Shown here piece by piece: positions 55,509 to 64,000 of a DNA stretch of 64,000 bases. Numbering within the stretch: the first letter of the stretch is position 1; every line of letters begins with the position of its first letter. The position numbers and the translations under genes are program-made. The notes below the pieces were generated by a model that ran no database searches, was not told the origin of the DNA, and saw nothing but the letters and a program-made list of their open reading frames with translations. The stretch is from Skermania sp. ID1734 (GTDB lineage: Bacteria > Actinomycetota > Actinomycetes > Mycobacteriales > Mycobacteriaceae): NCBI RefSeq assembly GCF_007489285.1, contig NZ_VLIY01000002.1:310001-374000 (forward strand), in the 5' to 3' direction.

Positions 55509-56630
55509 CTACAGCACCGTCAATCCGTGCGGCTGGTTGTTGAGCACCTCGCAACCGCCTTCGGTGACAACGACGATGTCCTCGATGCGGGCGCCCCACT
55601 CGTCGCGAAAGTAGATGCCCGGCTCGATTGAGAACGCCATCCCCGGCAAGAGCGAAAGACCGTTGCCGGCAACGATGTACGGCTCTTCGTGTACGGAGAT
55701 TCCGATGCCATGACCGGTGCGGTGCACGAACGCCGGCCCCATCCCGGCGGCGGCGATGACATCGCGGGCGGCGGCGTCGATCTGCTCGGCGGTCACTCCC
55801 GGCGCCACCGCGGCGACGGCCGCCGCTTGGGCCTGCTCGAGCACCGCGAACTTCTCGGCGACTTCGGGAGCAGGATCGCCCATGCTGTAGGTCCGGGTGC
55901 TGTCCGAGTTGTATCCCGGCGGCACCGGCCCCCCAATGTCGATGACCACAATGTCGCCGGATTCGATGACCCGGTCGGACACTTCGTGATGCGGATCTGC
56001 TCCGTGCGGGCCCGAGCCGACGATGACGAAGGCGGCCTCGCTATGGCCCTCGTCGATGATCGCGCGGGCGATGTCGGCACCCACCTCCCGCTCGGTGCGG
56101 CCCGGGCGGAGCCACTCCCCCATTCGGGCGTGCACGCGGTCGATTGCCGCTCCGGCCCGACGCAATGCCTCGATTTCGCTGGCGTCCTTGATCATCCGGA
56201 GCTCGCGCAGGATGGGCGTGGCCAGCGCCGGCAGAGCGCCGAAGACGGCGGCGAGCGGAAGCAAGTGCAGTGCGGGCATCGCATCGGCAACCGCCGTGCG
56301 CGGCGACGGCTTGAGTACCGAGGCGGCGAGTTGATAGGGATCGGCCCCGTCGACCCAATCGAGAACCGGTAAGCCGAGTTCGGCGATCGCCGAGTCGTTG
56401 TGCGAGGCCAATTCCAGCTTCGGAATCACCATGCTGGCCCGGCTGCCGTCGCTCGGTACCACCAGGCAGGTCAGCCGTTCGAAGGAACTTGCGGCCGAAC
56501 CGACCAGATACTGCAGGTCCGGTCCGGGCGTGACCACGAGCCCATCGAATCCGGCATCGGCGGTCAGTTGCGCGGCCCGATCCAAGCGCTGCCGGTACAC
56601 CTGCGCGGGGAAGCGTGTCGCCGTCGTCAT
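55509..56630 (-). CDS. pepE: M24-family aminopeptidase PepE (X-Pro dipeptidase type)
   Basis: The ATG at 56630 gives 373 residues, matching PepE of M. tuberculosis (375). The N-terminal creatinase-like domain is followed by the pita-bread catalytic domain with metal ligands in [21 protein letters not shown] (two Asp), [14 protein letters not shown] (His), FSIEPGIYF (Glu) and [10 protein letters not shown] (Glu). It should cleave the N-terminal residue before proline. It is divergent from the Rv2090-type nuclease with 19 bp between start codons and is followed by the MmcQ gene. Confidence 0.92.
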   Translation of the reverse strand: MTTATRFPAQVYRQRLDRAAQLTADAGFDGLVVTPGPDLQYLVGSAASSFERLTCLVVPSDGSRASMVIPKLELASHNDSAIAELGLPVLDWVDGADPYQLAASVLKPSPRTAVADAMPALHLLPLAAVFGALPALATPILRELRMIKDASEIEALRRAGAAIDRVHARMGEWLRPGRTEREVGADIARAIIDEGHSEAAFVIVGSGPHGADPHHEVSDRVIESGDIVVIDIGGPVPPGYNSDSTRTYSMGDPAPEVAEKFAVLEQAQAAAVAAVAPGVTAEQIDAAARDVIAAAGMGPAFVHRTGHGIGISVHEEPYIVAGNGLSLLPGMAFSIEPGIYFRDEWGARIEDIVVVTEGGCEVLNNQPHGLTVL

Positions 56631-56649
56631 ACGCCCTAGGCTATCGGCT

Positions 56650-57591
56650 ATGACTGGACCTCTTCTGCTGCTCGACGGTGCCAGCCTGTGGTTCCGCGCC
56701 TTCCACGCGATTCCTGCCTCGATCACCGCCGAGGACGGGCGCTCGGTGAATGCGTTGCGCGGGTTCACCGACATGGTGGCCGCGCTGATCAACCGGCACT
56801 CGCCGGCGCGGCTGGTCGTCTGCCTGGACCTCGACTGGCGTCCGCAATTCCGGGTCGACGCGGTGCCGTCGTACAAGACGCACCGACTGGCACCCGATGG
56901 CGCCGATGAGAATGTCGAAGAGGTGCCGGACCTGTTGACGCCGCAGGTCGACATGATCCTCGAGGTACTCGAGGCGGCCGGTATTGCGACTGCAGGTGCG
57001 GAAGGCTTGGAGGCCGACGACGTGCTCGGCACGCTAGCGACCCGCGAGCGGACCGACGACGTCGTGGTGGTCTCGGGTGACCGGGATCTGTTGCAACTGG
57101 TGGAGGATCGTGAGGTGGCGGTTCGGGTGTACTACGTCGGCCGCGGTCTGGCGAAGGCCGAATTGTTCGGACCTGCCGAAGTAGCCGCCAAATACGGTGT
57201 GCCCGAAGCGAATGCCGGTGCCGCCTACGCCGACCTGGCCACCTTGCGTGGCGATGCCTCCGACGGGCTGCCCGGTGTGAAAGGCATCGGGGAAAAATCG
57301 GCGTCGTCGTTGATCATGCAGTTCGGCTCCATCGAGGCTCTGCGTGCGGCGGTGCGCGATCCCGAATCCGATATGGCGCAGGGGGTTCGAGCGAAACTCG
57401 CGGCGGCCGAGGACTATTTGGAGGTTGCCACGACAGTCGTTCGAGTGGTGCGCGACGCCGATGTGCACTTCTCGCGACCGGACGTGCTGCCTACCGAGCC
57501 GGCTGACCCGCAGCGGTTGCAGGAATTGGCCGTCGAGTTGAATGCCGAGAGTCCGGTCAAGCGGTTGGTGGAGGCGATGAAGGGCCGCTGA
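56650..57591 (+). CDS. 5'-3' exonuclease (PolI N-terminal-like, Rv2090 type)
   Basis: The ATG at 56650 gives 313 residues. The FEN-like metal site is recognisable: [69 protein letters not shown], and the helix-hairpin-helix [14 protein letters not shown]. This is the flap nuclease part of DNA polymerase I found alone, probably taking part in removal of primers or flaps. Gene order with pepE is as in M. tuberculosis. Confidence 0.93.
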   Translation: MTGPLLLLDGASLWFRAFHAIPASITAEDGRSVNALRGFTDMVAALINRHSPARLVVCLDLDWRPQFRVDAVPSYKTHRLAPDGADENVEEVPDLLTPQVDMILEVLEAAGIATAGAEGLEADDVLGTLATRERTDDVVVVSGDRDLLQLVEDREVAVRVYYVGRGLAKAELFGPAEVAAKYGVPEANAGAAYADLATLRGDASDGLPGVKGIGEKSASSLIMQFGSIEALRAAVRDPESDMAQGVRAKLAAAEDYLEVATTVVRVVRDADVHFSRPDVLPTEPADPQRLQELAVELNAESPVKRLVEAMKGR

Positions 57592-57672
57592 ACGGTACGT
57601 CCAGTCGAGGAATATGGTCCCCGACTGGGCGTTGAGTTTCAGCGAGGACAGGTGTTCCACGTTGCAGCCGGA

Positions 57673-57921
57673 CTACGCGAAGCTACGGCTTTCGATGTAG
57701 AGAGGAAAGAACATCTCCGCGAGCAAGAGACACGCAAAGAACCATTGGACTGGTGTTTCGAGTCGAAATGTGCCCACCGAATATACAACGGGTCGTCCGC
57801 TGCTGGCACACGCTCGCGCGTCACGGTATACCCATAGAGCCACGGAGAACACGACAGCTGACAGCACCGCCGCGATCGATAGAGCGCCTTGGGTATTTGC
57901 GGCTGGAACCGAGAATGGCAT
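57673..57921 (-). CDS. Small two-helix membrane protein
   Basis: The ATG at 57921 with AGGA nine bases upstream gives 82 residues. It has a first transmembrane helix ALSIAAVLSAVVFSVALWVY, a loop RDARACASSGRPVVYSVGTFRLETP, and a second helix VQWFFACLLLAEMFFPLYI ending in ESR. This WVYxDAR...GxPV...P.xWF layout recurs in small actinobacterial membrane proteins of unknown function. It lies between the exonuclease and a DUF4190 gene, on the minus strand, with no further clue. Confidence 0.6.
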   Translation of the reverse strand: MPFSVPAANTQGALSIAAVLSAVVFSVALWVYRDARACASSGRPVVYSVGTFRLETPVQWFFACLLLAEMFFPLYIESRSFA

Positions 57922-57981
57922 TGAATCGTCCTGCGGGTGTGTAGCAGTGTAGTAGTGCTAAAGCCGACGTCACAGTTCGTC

Positions 57982-58584
57982 CTACGATGCAGTTAGGAAC
58001 GCAAGAATGACGAATAGGATGAACAGAACGGAGATATACCCGAGTATCAGACCTGTCAGGGCCATACCTCGGCCTTGTTCACCTGTGCGGCGGATCTGCG
58101 AGCAAGCAATATGCCCGATCGGTATCGCTATGACTGGAAATACGAAGCCGAGCACCAGAGCTGCAATCGCCAGTGAATTCGTGCGCGGATTTATTGGCTG
58201 GTATCCGACGGCGCGATCAGCGGTGATGGCCAGTCCGTCTGGCGTGTAACCGACAACAGGATAAATAGGGCGGCCGTCGGCCGTGTAGGCGATTGGCGCT
58301 GCGGGAGGATTCGAAGTACTCGACCGAGTGGCGGCGCGGATGATTACCACGACTGTACCGAGAACGAAAACAAGGATTCCCAGGGACCACAACGCGGTGA
58401 TCTTAAAAGCAAAGCCAGCAACAAGGAGGAGGAATCCGAATATAGGCCCTGCGAAGAAAGGCCAAAGCGCAGCCTGCGCCGGACCATCGCTTTCTGAATA
58501 TGGTGATGTCGAGCCGCGTGGTTGCGCAAATTGTGGACGTCGCCCATCATCGAAATGCCGCTCGGTTCCACTGGGATGAATCAT
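57982..58584 (-). CDS. DUF4190-type membrane protein
   Basis: An ATG at 58584 gives 200 residues. The N-terminal 40 residues are polar; two helices follow (about 42-60, 62-85), then a cytosolic segment with repeated motifs AYTADGRPIYPVVGYTPDGLAITADR, and a C-terminal pair of helices, SLAIAALVLGFVFPVIAIPIGHIACSQIRRTGEQGRGMALTGLILGYISVLF, which match DUF4190. The function is unknown. It shares only the DUF4190 helices with the protein at 54228. Confidence 0.7.
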   Translation of the reverse strand: MIHPSGTERHFDDGRRPQFAQPRGSTSPYSESDGPAQAALWPFFAGPIFGFLLLVAGFAFKITALWSLGILVFVLGTVVVIIRAATRSSTSNPPAAPIAYTADGRPIYPVVGYTPDGLAITADRAVGYQPINPRTNSLAIAALVLGFVFPVIAIPIGHIACSQIRRTGEQGRGMALTGLILGYISVLFILFVILAFLTAS

Positions 58585-58817
58585 TCGTAGCTGCTCAACT
58601 TTCGCCCTTTTGTCCGCCGCGTAGATTCGCCACGCGAGCGAGCTAGGCGGATCACTAGTCGGATGCTAGACGAATTCTGAAGCCAGCAGTGTCGGTCAAT
58701 TGAATGAATCGCGACGCTGTTTGGAAATACGGTGTGGAAATTGGATCAGCGACCGCTGGCTACTCTGACTTCGTGCTATCAAGACAATCCCGCTTCGACG
58801 GAATTGTTGAATGCTGA

Positions 58818-59459
58818 CTAACCTGGGCGGCCGACCTCATAGGTCCCATTGTCGTCGGTGAACGTGACCGTCACGTCCTTGTGCTCGCCGTCGATGGTGA
58901 CGGTGCAGGTGAATTGCGCGTCCTTCTTCACCTCGACGCCGCTCGGGCAGCTCACGCCCGAAAGATTCTGCACGCCATAGGATTCAGTGAGCACCTTCTT
59001 CACGCCGTCCTGTGCGGCGTTCTGGTCCAGCAGCGTCTTGTGGGTAAAGAACAGGACCAAGGCCACAACGACCGCGGCGACAACCACCAGCGCGACGGCT
59101 CCACCAATGAGCGGCAGCTTCGACTTCTTCTTCGGCGCGCCGATAGGCTGCTCACCCGGCGGCTGACCCCAGGGCTGTTCCGGTTGACCCCACTGTTGAC
59201 CGGGCTGGTTCCACTGGCCAGGCTCGGCCGGCCACTGCTGGCCCGGTTGTTGGGCGTACTGCTGTCCGGGCTGGCCGTATTGCGGAGCCGGCTGACCGTA
59301 TGGCGACGACCACTGCTGCTGTTGGCCTTGCTGTGGGTGCTCGGGTTGCGGTTGCCACTGTTGCTGCGGTTGCGGCGACCACTGCGGCTGCTGCCAGCCC
59401 TGTTCCTGTGGGCGTGCCCACTGGTCCTTCGGCTCGTTGGGGCCGTTAGGGCTGCTCAT
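58818..59459 (-). CDS. DUF4333 membrane protein with a Gln/Pro/Trp-rich tail
   Basis: The 213-residue product starts at an ATG at 59459 with GGAGG close upstream. Residues 1-108 are a low-complexity tail of WQQPQW- and YGQP-type repeats. A single helix (LIGGAVALVVVAAVVVALVLFF) follows, then an extracytoplasmic DUF4333 domain (about 137-213) with two cysteines (GVSCPSGVEVKKDAQFTCTV) likely disulfide-bonded. Position just downstream of helY matches Rv2091c of M. tuberculosis. Function unknown; such domains occur in cell-envelope lipoproteins and membrane proteins. Confidence 0.8.
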   Translation of the reverse strand: MSSPNGPNEPKDQWARPQEQGWQQPQWSPQPQQQWQPQPEHPQQGQQQQWSSPYGQPAPQYGQPGQQYAQQPGQQWPAEPGQWNQPGQQWGQPEQPWGQPPGEQPIGAPKKKSKLPLIGGAVALVVVAAVVVALVLFFTHKTLLDQNAAQDGVKKVLTESYGVQNLSGVSCPSGVEVKKDAQFTCTVTIDGEHKDVTVTFTDDNGTYEVGRPG

Positions 59460-59510
59460 TGCTCGCCTCCTCTGTGATTTCCGCTAACACGTTAGCCCGC
59501 CGTGCCGCGC

Positions 59511-62216
59511 TCACGCCGCGTCCACGGCGACGACACCCCGGCGGACCGCCCGGACCGCCTTGGCGGCCGCCTCGCGGACCTGCGGATCATCGGCCGTGGT
59601 GCGCAACTGGTCGAGCAGGTCGATCACCTGCCGGCACCAGCGCACGAAGTCGCCCGCGGGCAGCGGCTTGCCCGCGTCACCTGCGGCAAGCAGGGCCTCG
59701 ACGAGCGCCTCGCCCTTCGCCCACTTGTAAACCGCCGATACGAAACCGAGATCGGGCTCACGCATCGGCGGCAACTTGTGTCGGGCCTCGTCCGCACGCA
59801 ACTCAGCGAACAACCGCATCGTCTCGGTGATGGCGTGCCGTATCGGCCCGGTCGGGCCCGTGACGCCGACGTAGCCGTCCGACTCACGCCGCGATTCGTA
59901 GACGACTGTGGAGGCCACCGCGGCGAGTTCGGCGGGGCTCAGGCCGCTCCATGCCCGGTGTCGCAGGCACTCGGCGATCAGCAGGTCGCTTTCGGCGTAG
60001 ATCCGGCTCAGGGCGGCGCCATCCTCGGTGACTGCGCCGTTGACGATGTATCCGCGCTCGGACAGCAACGCCGATATCCGGTCGAATGTGCGGGCCAGCG
60101 AATTCGTTGTGGTGGAAACCTTTTGCCGCATCGACTCGGTTTCGCGGACGAGTCGCGCATAGCGCTCGCCCACCCGGGCGAGTTCCTCGCGGTTCGGCCA
60201 ACTGTGGCAGGGGTGGCTCCGCAACGCGCGTCGCAACTTGGCCAGCTCGGCATCCTCGCCTGCGTGTGATTTGCCGCGTTTGGTGCGACGCGGCGCAGAG
60301 ATGCCGGTGCTGCGCAACGCCGACGCCAGGTCACGACGCCCGCGGGCGGTGCGGTGATCGATGTGCTTGGCCAGCCGCATTCGACCTAGCGCCTCGGCGG
60401 GTGCGGAAAAATCGGCCGCGGACAGTCGACCGGCCCATTTGTCCTCTGTCACCACGAGTGGCCGTGGGTCCGCGCCACCGTCGGACTCCAGCACGACGGC
60501 CAATCCGGCTCGCCGGCCGCTCGGCACCGCGATGACATCTCCGCGGCGCAGCGCAGCCAGCGATTGCAAGGCGGCGGCGCGCCTGTCGTCACGTCCGCGG
60601 CGTTCCAATTGCCTCTCCCGGGCTTTGATTCGCTCACGCAACTGCGCGTATTCGAGGTACTCGCCGCCCTCGCCACCGAGGCTCTCGCGTAACTGCACTA
60701 ACGCCGTCTCGTTGCGCTCGATCCCGCGAACCAGCCCAACCACCGACCGGTCGGCCTGGAACTGCGCGAACGAGCGCTCCAGCAGGTTGCGCGCTTCGGT
60801 CGTACCCATCCGGTCGATGAGGTTGATCGTCATGTTGTAACCCGGCCGGAACGAGCTACGCAGCGGATACGTGCGCGTGGACGCGAGCCCGGCGACCTCG
60901 GTCGCGTCGAGGTCCGGATGCCACAGCACCACCGCATGACCCTCGACATCGATGCCGCGTCGCCCGGCCCGCCCGGTCAGCTGGGTGTACTCCCCCGGCG
61001 TCAAATCGGCGTGCGCCTCGCCGTTGAACTTCACCAACCGCTCGAGCACCACCGTGCGGGCGGGCATATTGATGCCCAAGGCGAGTGTCTCGGTAGCGAA
61101 TACGGCGCGGACGAGCCCACGGACGAACAACTCCTCGACGGTGTGCCGAAACGCCGGCAGCATCCCTGCGTGGTGGGCGGCCAGTCCTCGTTCGAGCGCT
61201 TCACGCCACTCCCAGTACCCGAGCACCTCGAGGTCGGCCCGCGGTAGCTCGCCGGTGTGTCTGTCGATGATCGCGTCGATCTCGCCGACTTCGTCGTCGG
61301 TGGTAAGCCGCAGCGTCGAACGCAGGCACTGCGCCAGCGCCGAATCACATCCGGCGCGGCTGAAGATGAAGGTAATCGCCGGCAGCAGGCCTTCATCGTC
61401 CAGCCGCCTGATCACCTCCGGCCTGGGCAGCGGCCGAAAGTCCGGGCGACCGCGCTGGCCCCTGCCCCGCGGTTGCCACTGCCGGTCCAGTGCCAACGCC
61501 TCCCGCTGGCGCAGGTGGCGCAGCAAGTCCTGATCGACGATCACGTTCTTGCTGCCTGGCTTGTGCGCCCTGGTGTCGAAGAGGTCGAACAACCTGCGGC
61601 CCACCATGATGTGCTGCCACAGCGGCACGGGACGGTTTTCGTCAACCACCACCGTCGTGTCGCCGCGCACGGTTCGCATCCAGGCACCGAACTCCTCGGC
61701 GTTGCTGACCGTCGCGGACAGGCTTACCAGCCGGACCGCTTCGGGCAGGTGCAGAATCACTTCCTCCCAAACGGCGCCGCGGAACCGGTCGGCCAGAAAA
61801 TGCACCTCATCCATCACCACGTGCGAGAGTCCGCGCAGCGCATCGGAATCGGCGTAGAGCATGTTGCGCAGCACCTCGGTGGTCATGACGACCACCGGCG
61901 CGTCGGGGTTGATGCTCTGGTCGCCGGTGAGCAACCCGACGGAATCGCGGCCATACCGTTGCACAAGGTCGGCGAACTTCTGGTTGCTCAGCGCCTTGAT
62001 CGGCGTCGTGTAGAAGCATTTGCCCTCCGACGCGAGCGCTAGATGCACCGCGAACTCGCCGACCACCGTCTTACCGGCACCCGTTGGGGCGCAGACCAGC
62101 ACGCTGTGTCCGGATTCGAGCGCAACACACGCCTCTGCCTGGAAAGGGTCGAGAGCGAACGCCAACCCGGCGCTGAAGGCGCTGAGTTGGGTGCCGAAAT
62201 GGGCCTGGGCTGTCAC
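59511..62216 (-). CDS. helY: Superfamily 2 DEAD/DEAH-box helicase HelY
   Basis: The GTG at 62216 lies one base after the tatC stop and gives 901 residues (M. tuberculosis 906). The Ski2-like core shows Walker A APTGAGKTVVGEF, TTPIKALSNQKF, DEVHFLAD, SATVSNAEEFG, and the C-terminal ATETLALGINMPARTVVLE and TGRAGRRGID motifs, followed by a Ski2/Mtr4-type extension. It is an ATP-dependent RNA or DNA helicase of unknown precise role. It is conserved with the Tat genes in actinobacteria and is translated directly after tatC. Confidence 0.94.
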   Translation of the reverse strand: MTAQAHFGTQLSAFSAGLAFALDPFQAEACVALESGHSVLVCAPTGAGKTVVGEFAVHLALASEGKCFYTTPIKALSNQKFADLVQRYGRDSVGLLTGDQSINPDAPVVVMTTEVLRNMLYADSDALRGLSHVVMDEVHFLADRFRGAVWEEVILHLPEAVRLVSLSATVSNAEEFGAWMRTVRGDTTVVVDENRPVPLWQHIMVGRRLFDLFDTRAHKPGSKNVIVDQDLLRHLRQREALALDRQWQPRGRGQRGRPDFRPLPRPEVIRRLDDEGLLPAITFIFSRAGCDSALAQCLRSTLRLTTDDEVGEIDAIIDRHTGELPRADLEVLGYWEWREALERGLAAHHAGMLPAFRHTVEELFVRGLVRAVFATETLALGINMPARTVVLERLVKFNGEAHADLTPGEYTQLTGRAGRRGIDVEGHAVVLWHPDLDATEVAGLASTRTYPLRSSFRPGYNMTINLIDRMGTTEARNLLERSFAQFQADRSVVGLVRGIERNETALVQLRESLGGEGGEYLEYAQLRERIKARERQLERRGRDDRRAAALQSLAALRRGDVIAVPSGRRAGLAVVLESDGGADPRPLVVTEDKWAGRLSAADFSAPAEALGRMRLAKHIDHRTARGRRDLASALRSTGISAPRRTKRGKSHAGEDAELAKLRRALRSHPCHSWPNREELARVGERYARLVRETESMRQKVSTTTNSLARTFDRISALLSERGYIVNGAVTEDGAALSRIYAESDLLIAECLRHRAWSGLSPAELAAVASTVVYESRRESDGYVGVTGPTGPIRHAITETMRLFAELRADEARHKLPPMREPDLGFVSAVYKWAKGEALVEALLAAGDAGKPLPAGDFVRWCRQVIDLLDQLRTTADDPQVREAAAKAVRAVRRGVVAVDAA

Positions 62217-62217
62217 G

Positions 62218-63150
62218 TCACAGCGTGTCGGAGAAGTCGGTGGCACGCGTGAGCGGTTCCGGCGTGGGGATGGTCGATGCCGTAGGAATGACCGATGGAC
62301 GGTCGTCGGGCAGCGCCTGCTTGGCGGCGGCAAGCCGGCGCGCCTTGCGCTTGTCGTTGATTCGGGCGATCTGGATGGCGACCTCGAGCAGCACGGTCAA
62401 CGCCAACGCCAACGCGAGCATGGAGAACGGATCTTGGCCGGGCGTCGCGATGGCCGCGAAGACGAACAGCGTGAAGATGAGGCCGCGCCGCCACGACTTG
62501 AGCCTGCGGTAGGGCACGACACCGACCAGGTTCAGCGCGACGATCAGCAGCGGTATCTCGAAGCTGACCCCGAAGATCACCAGCAGGTTGATGATGAAGC
62601 CGAAGTATTGGGCGCCGCTCAGCGCGGTGATTTGGACGTTGTCACCGACGGTCAGCAGGAAGTGCAGCGCCTTGGAGACGACCATGTAGGCGAGGACGGC
62701 CCCGGCCACGAAGAGGCCCGCGCCGCACGTGACGAACGAGACGGCGTAGCGGCGCTCCTTGGCATACAGGCCCGGCGTGATGAACGCCCAGGTCTGGTAC
62801 AGCCACACCGGGCAGGCGAGCACGATGCCAGCGGTCAGGCCGACCTTGAATCGCAGCATGAACTGCTCGAACGGACCCGTGGCCAGCAGCCGGCACTCGC
62901 CCGTGCTGCTCAGATTTGCCCGCGCCTGCGCCGGTAGCGAGCAGTACGGCCCGCGAAGCAGGTCGCCGAGGCTTTCGATTCCGAAGATCTGGTGCGAGTA
63001 CCAGAAGAAGCCGACGGCCGTCGTGACGCAGACGGCGGCGAGCGAGATGAGCAACCGCTTGCGCAGCTCGTAGAGGTGCTCGACCAGCGACATGGTGCCG
63101 TCCGGGTTGGTCCGGCGACGGCTGTGCCGCGGGTCGAAGGGGATGCGCAC
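62218..63150 (-). CDS. tatC: Sec-independent protein translocase TatC
   Basis: A GTG at 63150 with AGGAG five bases upstream gives 310 residues; a TTG at 63189 is the only longer choice. Six transmembrane helices and the family signatures are present: [50 protein letters not shown] and [15 protein letters not shown]. TatC is the receptor that recognises twin-arginine signals and builds the translocase with TatA/TatB. A long hairpin in the leader separates it from tatA. It precedes helY by one base. Confidence 0.95.
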   Translation of the reverse strand: MRIPFDPRHSRRRTNPDGTMSLVEHLYELRKRLLISLAAVCVTTAVGFFWYSHQIFGIESLGDLLRGPYCSLPAQARANLSSTGECRLLATGPFEQFMLRFKVGLTAGIVLACPVWLYQTWAFITPGLYAKERRYAVSFVTCGAGLFVAGAVLAYMVVSKALHFLLTVGDNVQITALSGAQYFGFIINLLVIFGVSFEIPLLIVALNLVGVVPYRRLKSWRRGLIFTLFVFAAIATPGQDPFSMLALALALTVLLEVAIQIARINDKRKARRLAAAKQALPDDRPSVIPTASTIPTPEPLTRATDFSDTL

Positions 63151-63208
63151 TGGGTCTCCTACAGCCGGATCAGCATTCTCACGCGTCAAGCCGGGATGCC
63201 GTACGCAT

Positions 63209-63254
63209 CCCGTGCGTGAAATTTCACCGCCCGCGGTGAAATTTCACGCACGGG
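63209..63254. repeat. Perfect 21-bp inverted repeat between tatA and tatC
   Basis: Arms 63209-63229 and 63234-63254 are fully complementary around a 4-base loop (cccg, 63230-63233). Each arm also holds the palindrome GTGAAATTTCAC. It lies 16 bp after the tatA stop and upstream of the tatC start on the minus strand. No T-run follows on either strand, so it resembles a mRNA processing or attenuation hairpin, or a repetitive palindrome, rather than a full terminator. Confidence 0.9.
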
Positions 63255-63270
63255 GGGTTGCAGCGGACCG

Positions 63271-63522
63271 TCAGGCCGACTTCTGCTGCTCGGTGTTTAC
63301 GGTGGGGGCCGGCTGCGGACTTGACTCCGGTAGCTGCGCTTGCGCCGCTGGTTCGGCGGGCTTCTGCGACTTGCCGTCGTTCTGCATCTCCTTGATTTCA
63401 CTCTTGAAGATGCGCAGCGACTGACCGAGGCCACGAGCCGCGTCGGGCAGCCGCTTGGAGCCGAAAAGAACCACCAGCACCACCAAGACGATCGCCCAGT
63501 GCCACCAGCTCATCGCGCCCAT
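63271..63522 (-). CDS. tatA: Twin-arginine translocase subunit TatA
   Basis: The ATG at 63522 with GGAGG upstream gives 83 residues, as in M. tuberculosis. It has a short N-terminal helix ([18 protein letters not shown]), the hinge [27 protein letters not shown] and a charged Pro/Gln-rich tail. TatA oligomers open the membrane path for folded substrates. An ATG at 63513 overlaps the upstream gene's stop as ATGA, but the ribosome site supports 63522. Its frame overlaps the preceding reductase gene by 13 bp. A hairpin follows before tatC. Confidence 0.95.
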   Translation of the reverse strand: MGAMSWWHWAIVLVVLVVLFGSKRLPDAARGLGQSLRIFKSEIKEMQNDGKSQKPAEPAAQAQLPESSPQPAPTVNTEQQKSA

Positions 63523-64000
63523 AGTTTCCTCCCGAATCGAGATACGTTCGATGCTACCGAACGAATTGGCGATCGCGGTTCCGACCGCAATTCGGCCAGC
63601 AGTTCTCGTCCCGTCCAAGTGCGCCGTTCGCCCGATTCCGCCTGCCGAATCAGCTCGATCAACCGCGCGTTGACCGGCGTGGGTACCCCGACGCGCTCGC
63701 CGAGCCGGACGATTTCGCCGCTGAGCCAATCGATTTCCGTGCGCCGACCGGCGTCGAGATCGTCGGCCATCGAGGAGCGGGCGAGCGGATCGATGGCGAT
63801 GACCTGGCCGAATACCCGGGTGAACACGAAATCGGGGACAGTAAGCAGCCGCGGCATGAGCGCGGGCGGCACCGGAGTAAGCCGCGCCGGTTGGATGCCC
63901 GCGCGGTCGAGCACGGCGAATGCCTCGCGCTGGGCCAACGACACACAACACCGATAGTCGCGCTGACTCAACTCCTCACGCAGCGGCAATCCGGAAAGCG
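63510..64000 (-). CDS. Ketopantoate reductase (ApbA/PanE)-like protein, N-terminal part outside the window
   Basis: The frame is open from the window edge to the stop at 63510 (163 residues). It matches the C-terminal helical domain of 2-dehydropantoate 2-reductases: [43 protein letters not shown]. The Rossmann N-terminus with the NADPH site lies to the right of the window. Whether it makes pantoate for coenzyme A or reduces another 2-keto acid is open. It overlaps the tatA start by 13 bp, so the two are co-transcribed. Confidence 0.8.
   Translation of the reverse strand, partial: LSGLPLREELSQRDYRCCVSLAQREAFAVLDRAGIQPARLTPVPPALMPRLLTVPDFVFTRVFGQVIAIDPLARSSMADDLDAGRRTEIDWLSGEIVRLGERVGVPTPVNARLIELIRQAESGERRTWTGRELLAELRSEPRSPIRSVASNVSRFGRKLWAR

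Noticed and set aside
1-64000. tRNA, rRNA, IS element, phage attachment site or replication origin.
   Set aside because: No cloverleaf, transposase, integrase or DnaA-box cluster was recognised by eye on either strand.

Overview
The window is a GC-rich chromosomal segment of a mycolic-acid actinobacterium (order Mycobacteriales). Its backbone follows the Mycobacterium tuberculosis Rv2049c-Rv2094c order as I remember it: small zinc protein, rbpA, lnt, amidohydrolase, fxsA, cobN, cobG-cobH-cobIJ, cobK, cobL, the Rv2073c and Rv2074 homologues, pepE, the Rv2090 exonuclease, a DUF4333 protein, helY, tatC, tatA. No tRNA, rRNA, CRISPR array, insertion sequence or prophage was seen. A Nocardia- or Rhodococcus-like genus fits best, but the genus is inference.

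Layout. 1-12.8 kb is accessory: a cut-off reductase gene divergent from a TetR regulator with an inverted-repeat operator, a secreted serine hydrolase, a GH15 glycosidase, a same-strand trio DUF4282 / DUF445 / Abi-alpha-like, a lipoprotein and a mutated 81-bp copy of part of it, a rhomboid-like protein, a VOC protein, and a CPA1 cation/proton antiporter fused to a UBP-type zinc finger. rbpA at 13.0 kb has an ECF-type promoter and a strong terminator. From 13.4 to 28.9 kb a four-gene minus-strand operon (four-module NRPS, MbtH protein, ABC ATPase, ABC permease) sits between rbpA and lnt. The polyprenol-phosphate-mannose synthase domain normally found near lnt is absent from this interval.

From 29 to 37 kb lie lnt, an amidohydrolase, fxsA, tldD and its partner pmbA/tldE, and small F420/PPOX, deaminase and YCII proteins. 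tldD and pmbA are separated by three tandem 68-bp units, each a 23-codon mini-ORF linked to its neighbours by ATGA stop/start overlaps. From 37 to 53 kb the cobalamin genes cobN, cobG, cobH, cobIJ, cobK and cobL are interleaved with a TetR-controlled ABC1-kinase / P450 / epimerase operon, a HelD/HelR helicase preceded by a 19-bp inverted repeat resembling the rifamycin-associated element, and a secreted protein lying where cobM would be expected. A smaller version of the mini-ORF duplication occurs between cobH and cobIJ.

From 53 to 64 kb come an SDR, an F420-type oxidoreductase, several small membrane proteins (two with DUF4190-like domains), pepE, a 5'-3' exonuclease, helY, tatC and tatA. 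A perfect 21-bp inverted repeat lies between tatA and tatC. A truncated ketopantoate-reductase-like gene closes the window. Stop/start overlaps (GTGA, ATGA and one CTGA) are used repeatedly for translational coupling.
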